DNA of 8,914 nt from Flavobacterium sp. (GTDB lineage Bacteria; Bacteroidota; Bacteroidia; Flavobacteriales; Flavobacteriaceae): assembly GCA_030150335.1 (NCBI GenBank), contig JASLGC010000179.1, forward strand, positions 1 to 8,914, written 5' to 3'. The first letter of the stretch is position 1. Every line of letters begins with the position of its first letter. The notes below the pieces were generated by a model that worked only from the letters and a program-made list of their open reading frames with translations, ran no database searches and was not told the origin of the DNA. Below are positions 1-4,515 of this stretch, piece by piece. The translations under genes were made by a program, and so were the position numbers.

Positions 1-31
1 AAATAAAATAAATAGTCATTTCTGAAACACT

Positions 32-104
32 GACTCGATAGCTCAGTTGGTAGAGCACAACACTTTTAATGTTGGGGTCCTGGGTTCGAGCCCCAGTCGG
101 GTCA
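32..104 (+). tRNA. tRNA-Lys(UUU), copy 1
   Basis: This is a complete 73-nt cloverleaf. The acceptor stem GACTCGA pairs with TCGGGTC (one U-G pair). The D arm is GCTC/GAGC, the anticodon stem is CAACA/TGTTG, and the loop CTTTTAA gives anticodon TTT at 65-67. The T arm is CTGGG-TTCGAGC-CCCAG. The discriminator base is A104. No CCA is encoded, so the end must be added after transcription. It is identical to the other four tRNA-Lys copies in the window and decodes AAA and AAG. Confidence 0.97.
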
Positions 105-138
105 CAAAGATCAAAAGTACAGTTTCAGAAATTACATT

Positions 139-211
139 GACTCGATAGCTCAGTTGGTAGAGCACAACACTTTTAATGTTGGGGTCCTGGGTTCGAGCCC
201 CAGTCGGGTCA
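139..211 (+). tRNA. tRNA-Lys(UUU), copy 2
   Basis: This copy is base-for-base identical to copy 1, with anticodon TTT at 172-174, discriminator A211 and no encoded CCA. The 34-bp spacer from copy 1 has no terminator-like hairpin with a T run. It is therefore probably cut from the same precursor as copies 1 and 3. Confidence 0.97.
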
Positions 212-243
212 CAAAAATAAAAAATCACATTCAGAATTACACT

Positions 244-316
244 GACTCGATAGCTCAGTTGGTAGAGCACAACACTTTTAATGTTGGGGTCCTGGGTTCG
301 AGCCCCAGTCGGGTCA
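244..316 (+). tRNA. tRNA-Lys(UUU), copy 3
   Basis: This copy is identical to copies 1 and 2, with anticodon TTT at 277-279 and no encoded CCA. It is the last member of the first cluster, because a strong terminator begins 5 bp downstream. Confidence 0.97.
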
Positions 317-320
317 CAAA

Positions 321-348
321 GCTACTCTTTATAGAGTGGCTTTTTTTT
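321..348 (+). terminator. Intrinsic terminator of the tRNA-Lys array
   Basis: An 8-bp stem, GCTACTCT with AGAGTGGC (one U-G pair), closes a 4-nt loop TTAT and is followed directly by eight T residues. It lies 5 bp after the third tRNA-Lys and ends that transcription unit. Confidence 0.9.
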
Positions 349-451
349 ATGCCTAATGTTAGCGAGAAAAAGAGATGTATTATTTTTAAGTTGACCTCTT
401 TGTGGTTTCTGAAAATATTTTATTTTTGCGCTATACAATATCGAATAGGTG

Positions 452-476
452 TTGAAATAAAGGAGGCTATACTTTG
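452..476 (+). promoter_or_regulatory. Weak candidate promoter for tRNA-Leu
   Basis: A TTG at 452-454 and TATACTTTG at 468-476 lie just upstream of the tRNA-Leu. The second element has one base more or fewer than the TAnnTTTG consensus, and the 15-bp spacer is short for the usual 17-23. A separate promoter is expected because a terminator lies upstream at 321-348, but this exact site is uncertain. Confidence 0.3.
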
Positions 477-492
477 GGCTTCTTGACACATT

Positions 493-574
493 GGCCGCGT
501 GGAGGAATTGGTAGACTCGCCATCTTGAGGGGGTGGTGTCGCAAGACGTATGGGTTCGAATCCCATTGTGGTCA
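493..574 (+). tRNA. tRNA-Leu(GAG)
   Basis: This is an 82-nt class II tRNA. The acceptor stem GGCCGCG pairs with TGTGGTC using several G-U pairs. The D-arm region GAGGAATTGGTAGACTC is typical of bacterial tRNA-Leu. The anticodon stem CCATC/GGTGG encloses the loop TTGAGGG, giving anticodon GAG at 527-529. The extended variable arm is GTC-GCAA-GAC, and the T arm is ATGGG-TTCGAAT-CCCAT. The discriminator is A574 and no CCA is encoded. It decodes CUC and CUU. Confidence 0.95.
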
Positions 575-581
575 CTTTAGA

Positions 582-613
582 AAGACAATTGAATGTATTC
601 AGTTGTCTTTTTT
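582..613 (+). terminator. Intrinsic terminator of tRNA-Leu
   Basis: A 12-bp stem (582-593 with 598-609, one G-U pair) has a TGTA loop and ends in the T tract 608-613. It starts 8 bp after the tRNA-Leu, so the tRNA is a single-gene unit. Confidence 0.9.
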
Positions 614-682
614 GTTTTTATACGAACTGAAGGATATTTGAGTAAATGATGTATAGGAGTACGATTGCTTTAGTTTATTCTA

Positions 683-733
683 TGGTCATTTGTATAAGAA
701 ATGTGATTATCACTATCTGTTTGGTCATTTGTA
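683..733 (+). repeat. Direct repeat pair flanking an 11-nt inverted repeat
   Basis: TGGTCATTTGTA occurs exactly at 683-694 and again at 722-733. Centred between them is the perfect inverted repeat GTGAT-T-ATCAC (703-713), with exactly 8 bp on each side (695-702 and 714-721). It lies between two terminators in a stretch with no convincing gene. Function unknown. Confidence 0.6.
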
Positions 734-747
734 GATTAAAAGATGTG

Positions 748-783
748 AAAAAAAATAAAGCTACTTAATCGATTAAGTAGCTT
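748..783 (-). terminator. Terminator of the 52-aa membrane protein gene, probably bidirectional
   Basis: Bases 758-783 form a perfect 26-nt palindrome (13-bp arms). On the minus strand it is followed by a T-rich run (complement of the A-rich 748-757), and it starts 6 bp after the stop of the small minus-strand gene. On the plus strand it is followed by a run of six T residues (785-790), so it may stop transcription both ways. Confidence 0.8.
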
Positions 784-789
784 CATTTT

Positions 790-948
790 TTAGTTTTCTT
801 CAGTTTTTTCATCGTCATCATTTACTTTTTTCGAATTACCCATCATCATGAATAATGCGATAACAAGGGCAACACAAACTAATGCAAAGATGATGATCAT
901 AAAAGTTCCGTTACCAAAATTGTAAAGAGGTAAGTTTTGTAAAGTCAT
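790..948 (-). CDS. Small single-pass membrane protein (52 aa), family not recognised
   Basis: The gene encodes 52 residues from ATG at 948 to TAA at 790-792. Residues 1-15 (MTLQNLPLYNFGNGT) are polar to mixed. Residues 16-36 are one strongly hydrophobic segment ending MMMG. The tail GNSKKVNDDDEKTEEN begins with two lysines and is then very acidic. The positive-inside rule suggests N-out, C-in orientation in the inner membrane. No Shine-Dalgarno precedes the ATG, as is usual in Bacteroidota. The palindromic terminator directly after the stop supports it being a real, monocistronic gene. I see no enzymatic motif and do not recognise the family; a role as a small subunit or regulator of a membrane complex would be a guess. 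Confidence 0.75.
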   Translation of the reverse strand: MTLQNLPLYNFGNGTFMIIIFALVCVALVIALFMMMGNSKKVNDDDEKTEEN

Positions 949-976
949 AATCTGTTTATTTTCGTTATTTTAACAA

Positions 977-984
977 TAAAGGTA
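977..984 (-). promoter_or_regulatory. Possible -7 element near the small membrane protein gene
   Basis: On the minus strand this reads TACCTTTA, one mismatch from TAnnTTTG. It would start transcription about 20 nt before the ATG at 948. No clear -33 TTG is found at the right distance. Confidence 0.25.
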
Positions 985-1087
985 TTGATAAATTTTAACA
1001 TTTAAAATGATATTTGTCATATCTGTATTTCAGTATGCCAATATTGATGCTAAAGGTGTTTTTGAGCTTCTTAAATTAAAGTTTTAT

Positions 1088-1095
1088 CAAAGGTA
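1088..1095 (-). promoter_or_regulatory. Alternative -7 element for the small membrane protein gene
   Basis: On the minus strand this reads TACCTTTG, a perfect match to TAnnTTTG. It would give a leader of roughly 135 nt before the ATG at 948. No -33 TTG lies 17-23 bp upstream, so the assignment is uncertain. Confidence 0.3.
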
Positions 1096-1190
1096 AAAAA
1101 CATTAAAAAATATTCTCTTGTCTTATTTACTCATTCTGTGGTGTTTAGTTTTGTGTATGTCTTTTTTGTGAAAAAAAGTTAGTTTCCTGT

Positions 1191-1220
1191 TTGCGTAGTA
1201 TATAAAAAAGCATACCTTTG
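1191..1220 (+). promoter_or_regulatory. Promoter of tRNA-Lys copy 4
   Basis: TTG at 1191-1193 and TACCTTTG at 1213-1220 are separated by 19 bp, matching the Flavobacterium promoter form TTG-N17-23-TAnnTTTG. The tRNA starts 36 bp downstream, leaving a short leader. This is the best promoter match in the window. Confidence 0.85.
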
Positions 1221-1256
1221 CACAGCAATTAAGAAACAAATAAACGGTTACTTAAT

Positions 1257-1329
1257 GACTCGATAGCTCAGTTGGTAGAGCACAACACTTTTAATGTTGG
1301 GGTCCTGGGTTCGAGCCCCAGTCGGGTCA
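1257..1329 (+). tRNA. tRNA-Lys(UUU), copy 4
   Basis: Base-for-base identical to copies 1-3, with anticodon TTT at 1290-1292 and no encoded CCA. Unlike those, it is a single-gene unit with its own promoter (1191-1220) and terminator (1338-1364). Confidence 0.97.
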
Positions 1330-1337
1330 CAGAGAAG

Positions 1338-1364
1338 AGCTGAGATTTATCTCAGCTTTTTTTT
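1338..1364 (+). terminator. Intrinsic terminator of tRNA-Lys copy 4
   Basis: An 8-bp perfect stem, AGCTGAGA with TCTCAGCT, has a TTTA loop and eight T residues. The hairpin core is identical to that after copy 5 and lies at the same distance from the tRNA, which points to duplication. Confidence 0.9.
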
Positions 1365-1440
1365 ATTTCTAAGCCTACATATTGTAGTTGTATTAGATAA
1401 TGCTATTGTAATTTTAGCATCAAATTTATTGTGAGAAGGA
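1365..1440 (-). pseudogene. Decayed duplicate of the 3' end of the adjacent VOC gene
   Basis: Read on the minus strand, 1421-1365 encodes DAKITIALSNTTTICRLRNK. The true C-terminus of the VOC protein (1596-2261) reads NAKITIAINNDLIELQSTDLYK. At DNA level the 16-mer ATTGTAATTTTAGCAT is shared exactly, and similarity continues to the terminator with a net 9-nt deletion. The fragment sits in the same position after a tRNA-Lys and terminator as the intact gene does, but it has no start codon and has lost the in-frame stop. Similarity fades beyond about 1440. It is a scar of a tandem duplication, not a functional gene. Confidence 0.7.
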
Positions 1441-1455
1441 AGTGTTTTTAAATAA

Positions 1456-1463
1456 TACTTTTA
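1456..1463 (+). promoter_or_regulatory. Degenerate promoter of tRNA-Lys copy 5
   Basis: TACTTTTA matches TAnnTTTG except for the last base and aligns with the TACCTTTG of copy 4. The neighbouring bases are also alike (ACAGCGCAATAAG against CACAGCAATTAAG). The nearest TTG (1429-1431) is 24 bp upstream, slightly beyond the usual spacing. It is probably a weaker derivative of the copy 4 promoter. Confidence 0.4.
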
Positions 1464-1490
1464 CAGCGCAATAAGTAATTATTACATAAT

Positions 1491-1563
1491 GACTCGATAG
1501 CTCAGTTGGTAGAGCACAACACTTTTAATGTTGGGGTCCTGGGTTCGAGCCCCAGTCGGGTCA
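1491..1563 (+). tRNA. tRNA-Lys(UUU), copy 5
   Basis: Identical to the other four copies, with anticodon TTT at 1524-1526 and no encoded CCA. It is followed within 10 bp by a terminator that also serves the convergent VOC gene. Confidence 0.97.
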
Positions 1564-1564
1564 C

Positions 1565-1597
1565 AAAAAAAAGCTGAGATTTATCTCAGCTTTTTTT
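1565..1597. terminator. Bidirectional terminator between tRNA-Lys copy 5 and the VOC gene
   Basis: The stem GCTGAGA/TCTCAGC with a TTTA loop is flanked by eight A residues on the left and seven T residues on the right. This gives a T run after the hairpin on both strands. The stop codon of the minus-strand VOC gene (TAA at 1596-1598) lies inside the right-hand run, so one element ends both convergent units. Confidence 0.85.
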
Positions 1598-2261
1598 ATT
1601 TATATAGGTCTGTACTTTGCAGTTCTATTAAGTCATTGTTTATGGCAATTGTAATTTTAGCATTTGACTTTTTCGCTTTTGTTGAGGTAGGGTACCAATT
1701 TCTATTAGGTTCAACAAAAATAAGTAAGCCTTCATCGTTGCCTAATGCTAAGAATTGATTTGAAGCAACTGCTTTGTCAAAGAATTGAAAGTTGTGAATA
1801 GCTATTAGTTCTTCTGCTTTTTCGATTGCTTTTTCTGAAACTACCCCAAATTCACTAATGTTTATTACTGCGTCTGAGGAGAAATTGTTGTCTGTAAGTA
1901 TCGGACTTTCTTCTCTTGCTATAAATTCTAAGAGGTTTCCATTATTGTCATAGAAATAAATAGACTCCGATTTCCATTGTTCAAATGTGGTGATGATATT
2001 GTTACTGGGTGATAAGATAAGTTTGAAGCGACTTTCTGACCAAGCGATGGCTTGGTTGAGGTGGTTAGGCTGAATATTGAAAGCGTAGTGGTATATTTCA
2101 AGTTTATCCGTTGTATGGATGAATGTAAGTAGGCTATTTCCTATCTTGAAAGTAAGGCTATCTTCTGTTTCTTGATTCAGCTGGAATGACATTGTGTCTA
2201 AATAGAAAGCTTTTGTTTCTGCAATGTCATTGGTATATATTGTTATCTCTCTTAATTCCAT
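1596..2261 (-). CDS. VOC (glyoxalase/bleomycin-resistance superfamily) protein, substrate unknown
   Basis: This 221-residue cytoplasmic protein has no signal peptide. Residues 1-50 (LREITIYTNDIAETKAFYLDTM onward) form a first beta-alpha-beta-beta-beta module. Residues 57-115 form a second, ending in the family hallmark IYFYDNNGNLLEFI, where E112 sits at the usual metal-ligand position and H58 (IYHYAF) may be another ligand. Residues 135-215 look like a third, more divergent module (ISEFGVVSEKAIEKAEELI), so the protein is longer than the common single-domain form of about 120-130 residues. The superfamily includes glyoxalase I, dioxygenases and antibiotic-binding proteins; nothing here fixes the substrate. 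The gene is monocistronic and converges on tRNA-Lys copy 5. A decayed copy of its 3' end lies at 1365-1440. The ATG at 2261 has no Shine-Dalgarno. Confidence 0.85.
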   Translation of the reverse strand: MELREITIYTNDIAETKAFYLDTMSFQLNQETEDSLTFKIGNSLLTFIHTTDKLEIYHYAFNIQPNHLNQAIAWSESRFKLILSPSNNIITTFEQWKSESIYFYDNNGNLLEFIAREESPILTDNNFSSDAVINISEFGVVSEKAIEKAEELIAIHNFQFFDKAVASNQFLALGNDEGLLIFVEPNRNWYPTSTKAKKSNAKITIAINNDLIELQSTDLYK

Positions 2262-2282
2262 ATTTGATGTGTTTGATTTTTA

Positions 2283-2290
2283 CGAAGGTA
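2283..2290 (-). promoter_or_regulatory. Candidate -7 element of the VOC gene
   Basis: On the minus strand this reads TACCTTCG, one mismatch from TAnnTTTG, about 22 bp before the ATG. The nearest TTG is only 12 bp upstream of it, too close for the usual -33 spacing. Confidence 0.3.
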
Positions 2291-2370
2291 TTTTTTATAG
2301 TTCAACTTGTTGAGTGTTTACCTTCTTTTAAATTTATCAAGGAATAGTTTTAATTGATTAGGGGATAACG

Positions 2371-2411
2371 GAAATAAAAAATGCTATCTACTTTTATTAG
2401 CAGATAGCATT
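2371..2411 (-). terminator. Terminator of the 73-aa/DUF4252 operon
   Basis: A perfect 10-bp stem, AATGCTATCT (2380-2389) with AGATAGCATT (2402-2411), closes a 12-nt loop. On the minus strand it is followed by a T run (complement of 2374-2380). It begins 6 bp after the DUF4252 stop codon. Confidence 0.85.
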
Positions 2412-2417
2412 CAGTTA

Positions 2418-2948
2418 TTATTTTAAAGTTTTTAATGTACTACCTAAAGGCAGTTTCATTTTGTTTGTCAATGCAGATAATTCGTCTAATGAAAACTGAC
2501 CTGTGATAAGCATGATGATGTTTTCTTTGCCATCTACTGTTCCTTCATTAAACATTACTAATTGACTAATGTTTTTACTATTTCCGTCTTTATCAATGTA
2601 AATTGTAATGACAGATGATTCGTCTTTCTTGTTAATTATCTCTTTCAATCCTTGAGCAGAAATATAGTTGTTAACTGTAGTTTTCATGTCAGGTTTTACT
2701 TGAGGAGCGTTTGAGTTAAACACTTTTAGCATTGTCAACTTCTTAATTAAGTTGAAATACATACGCTCTTCATCGCTATTCGGTTCAACTTTAACGTTAG
2801 ACATCATTTCAAACATTTTCTTGTTTACAATGACATTGTTTACTTGTTTGTTTTTCTCAAACTTCGCAAAGTCGTCCTGTGCGTAAGTCATTGAAACGCT
2901 AAAAAGCGCGAAGAATACTATAGATGTAAAGTGTAGTATTTTATTCAT
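2418..2948 (-). CDS. Exported DUF4252-family protein
   Basis: This 176-residue protein has a Sec signal peptide: a basic start (MNK), a hydrophobic core at residues 8-20 and a likely cleavage after TYA (residue 23), before QDD. There is no lipobox cysteine, so it should be a soluble periplasmic protein. The mature part carries what I recognise as the DUF4252 pattern of Bacteroidota: FAKFEKNKQVNNVIVNKKMFEMM near the start, LIKKLTMLKVF at 68-77, MKTTVNNYI at 88-96, a strand pair around VITIYIDKDG, and a C-terminal FSLDELSALTNKMKLP. The biochemical function of this family is unknown to me and no catalytic residues are evident. It follows the 73-aa gene by 3 bp and is almost certainly co-transcribed with it. 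Confidence 0.85.
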   Translation of the reverse strand: MNKILHFTSIVFFALFSVSMTYAQDDFAKFEKNKQVNNVIVNKKMFEMMSNVKVEPNSDEERMYFNLIKKLTMLKVFNSNAPQVKPDMKTTVNNYISAQGLKEIINKKDESSVITIYIDKDGNSKNISQLVMFNEGTVDGKENIIMLITGQFSLDELSALTNKMKLPLGSTLKTLK

Positions 2949-2951
2949 GTG

Positions 2952-3173
2952 TTATTTGTTTTTGACTTTATTAGACTCTAATCCTTCATTAAGGTTTAAT
3001 GAAAGCTCAGTTAGAATCTTGTAACATTCATTATACGCAACCTCAGGGTCGCTATAAGTTCCAAATTCTGTATTTGTGACTGTTTGTACTTCTGTTTTTT
3101 TTGATTGATATATAATAGATATCGTGCTGATTATTGAAATCAATAAAATTCCTAAGATTAGTGTTTTTTTCAT
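2952..3173 (-). CDS. 73-aa membrane-anchored protein, first gene of the DUF4252 operon
   Basis: Residues 3-22 (KTLILGILLISIISTISIIY) form one hydrophobic segment after a MKK start, so the protein is either anchored in the inner membrane or exported. No lipobox is seen. The rest is a short periplasmic tail with the segment YSDPEVAYNECYKILTELSL (40-59), predicted helical, and a hydrophilic end. It is 3 bp upstream of the DUF4252 gene, which suggests the products act together. The ATG at 3173 is preceded by AAGGA at a suitable distance, unusual in this window, and by a TAGGTTTG promoter element. I do not recognise a named family. Confidence 0.75.
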   Translation of the reverse strand: MKKTLILGILLISIISTISIIYQSKKTEVQTVTNTEFGTYSDPEVAYNECYKILTELSLNLNEGLESNKVKNK

Positions 3174-3192
3174 AGCGTCCTTAATACTGATG

Positions 3193-3200
3193 CAAACCTA
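3193..3200 (-). promoter_or_regulatory. Promoter -7 element of the 73-aa/DUF4252 operon
   Basis: On the minus strand this reads TAGGTTTG, a perfect TAnnTTTG match, ending about 20 bp before the ATG at 3173. No TTG is present 17-23 bp upstream, so only half the promoter is recognisable. Confidence 0.5.
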
Positions 3201-3312
3201 CTATAAAAATAAGAAGTTTTTTGCTAATTCCTATTTTTTGTTTGTTTGTGAGAAGTGGGGAATTTGGTATTTGGGCTATTTGATGTGAAATCAACGATTA
3301 ATAATAGTGTAG

Positions 3313-3348
3313 TTGATGGGGCACTATTGTTTAAATATTCTATTTTTG
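3313..3348 (+). promoter_or_regulatory. Candidate promoter of the ABC importer genes
   Basis: TATTTTTG (3341-3348) matches TAnnTTTG. TTG at 3313-3315 is 25 bp upstream, slightly wide. Transcription would start only about 15-20 nt before the ATG at 3372, leaving no room for a cobalamin riboswitch. Confidence 0.45.
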
Positions 3349-3371
3349 TTTGAGTAACCAAAACACAAAGT

Positions 3372-4514
3372 ATGAGAAATATAAAAAGCCTTTTGATAAT
3401 TGCCTTTCTATCTGTGGCAGTAATCTCTTGTAAAAAGAGTCAAGAAACACAGGCGGATGTAGTGGCTGAAAACGCTGTAGAATATGCTAAAGGATTAGCT
3501 ATTTATCCGTATGAGAAGTTTACTATAGTTAAGGTGTTACAGCCTTGGGCAGGTGCTCAAAAAGATTTTACTTATATCTTATATAAAGACAATAGCTTGG
3601 TTATTCCGGATTCTTTGAGAAAGTTTCCTAATGTAAAAGTGCCTCTTGAACGTGTCGTTACAACATCGACAACACATTTACCTTCTTTAGTAGCCTTAGG
3701 AGAAGAAAAAACATTGGTTGGATTTCCAGGGTTAGATTATATCTCCTCTCAGCCTATTAGAGATTTAATTAATGCAGATATGGTAAAGGAGTTGGGGCAA
3801 AACGAACAGTTGAATACTGAGCTTGTGTTAGATTTAGAGCCAACGGCTATCGTAGCGTTTGCAATGGATGAGAACAACACTGCGTTACACACTATTGAGC
3901 AAAGTGGTATTCCTATTATATATAATGGTGATTGGGTAGAGCAAACTCCTTTGGGGAAAGCAGAGTGGATTAAACTTTTTGGTGCTCTATATGGTAAGGA
4001 AGCAGAGGCAAAGTTGTTCTTTGATAATGTGGTTAAGAATTATACTAATGTTTTAGAGCTTGTAAAAGATGTAAAGGAATATCCTACTGTAATGAGTGGG
4101 GCGATGTATCAAGATGTTTGGTATTTACCACAAGGACAAAGTTGGGTAGCGATGTATTTTAAAGATGCGAAGGCAGACTACTTGTGGAAGGATAGTGAGG
4201 GTACTGGAAGTTTGTCATTGTCTTTTGAGGCGGTGTATGACAAAGCGGCTAAGGCTAAATACTGGATAAATCCTGCGCAATTTGAAACGCTTGAGGCAAT
4301 GCAACAAGCGAATCCTCATTATGCGCAATTTGATGCTTTTAAAAGTAAGAATGTGTTTTCTTTTGCTCCAAAAAAAGGAGAAAAGGGAGGGAGTATATTC
4401 TATGAATATGGGCCAAATAGACCTGATTTAATCTTAAAAGATTTAGTGTATATATTTCACCCGGAAGTGTTGCCTTCTGATTATACGCCTACTTTTTACG
4501 AACAGCTAAAATAG
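3372..4514 (+). CDS. ABC importer substrate-binding lipoprotein (BtuF/FecB type)
   Basis: This 380-residue protein has a lipoprotein signal peptide with lipobox VISC (C20), so it is expected to be anchored in the cell envelope facing the periplasm. Residues 36-90 form an N-terminal extension (YAKGLAIYPYEKFTIVKVLQPWAG onward) of the kind I associate with Bacteroidota versions of the family. From about 92 the class III binding-protein fold follows: RVVTTSTTHLPSLVALG, the helix-strand pattern TELVLDLEPTAIVAF (149-163), GIPIIYNGDW (179-188) and the long linker helix LGKAEWIKLFGALYGKEAEA. The C-terminal lobe ends GPNRPDLILKDLVYIFHPE. Family members bind cobalamin, heme or ferric siderophores; the sequence does not say which. 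It is separated by 1 bp from the permease gene. No ATPase gene follows. Confidence 0.88.
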   Translation: MRNIKSLLIIAFLSVAVISCKKSQETQADVVAENAVEYAKGLAIYPYEKFTIVKVLQPWAGAQKDFTYILYKDNSLVIPDSLRKFPNVKVPLERVVTTSTTHLPSLVALGEEKTLVGFPGLDYISSQPIRDLINADMVKELGQNEQLNTELVLDLEPTAIVAFAMDENNTALHTIEQSGIPIIYNGDWVEQTPLGKAEWIKLFGALYGKEAEAKLFFDNVVKNYTNVLELVKDVKEYPTVMSGAMYQDVWYLPQGQSWVAMYFKDAKADYLWKDSEGTGSLSLSFEAVYDKAAKAKYWINPAQFETLEAMQQANPHYAQFDAFKSKNVFSFAPKKGEKGGSIFYEYGPNRPDLILKDLVYIFHPEVLPSDYTPTFYEQLK

Positions 4515-4515
4515 A

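Larger units (their letters stand above)
1..316 (+). repeat. Tandem tRNA-Lys array, repeat unit about 105-107 bp
   Basis: Three identical 73-nt tRNA-Lys genes are spaced so that successive starts are 107 and 105 bp apart. The spacers (105-138 and 212-243) resemble each other: each begins CAAA, is A-rich, and ends in a TTCAGAA-containing stretch followed by TTACATT or TTACACT. Bases 1-31 look like a third spacer, with an A-rich start and the end TTTCTGAAACACT, so the array probably continues upstream of the window. The layout suggests one polycistronic precursor amplified by unequal recombination, with the promoter outside the window. Confidence 0.8.
949..1190. other. AT-rich intergenic stretch without a supported gene
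   Basis: No convincing coding region or RNA gene is visible between the small membrane protein start and the promoter of tRNA-Lys copy 4. It holds possible minus-strand promoter elements (977-984 and 1088-1095) and a short dyad, ATGA-N6-TCAT, at 1007-1020. The rest is low-complexity AT-rich DNA. Confidence 0.6.

Noticed and set aside
43..270. Minus-strand open frame of 75 codons over tRNA-Lys copies 1-3
   Set aside because: It is antisense to the tRNAs, and its internal repeats simply mirror the repeated tRNA sequence.
154..486. Plus-strand open frame of 110 codons across tRNA-Lys copies 2-3 and the terminator
   Set aside because: It reads through two tRNAs and a terminator; the repeated IAQLVEHNTFNVGVLGSSP pattern is translated tRNA.
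1..600. Repeated tRNA units as a CRISPR array
   Set aside because: The repeats are complete tRNA cloverleafs with similar A-rich spacers; there are no unique spacers and no cas genes.
1257..1600. tRNA-associated integration site or mobile element
   Set aside because: No integrase, transposase or partial tRNA 3'-end repeat is visible. The duplication is explained by tandem recombination between tRNA copies.
1528..1758. Plus-strand open frame of 76 codons from inside tRNA-Lys copy 5
   Set aside because: It starts within the tRNA, crosses the terminator and then runs antisense to the VOC gene.
3174..3371. Possible cobalamin riboswitch before the importer genes
   Set aside because: The predicted leader is only about 15-20 nt and I see no B12-box-like sequence or suitable stem structure in the gap.
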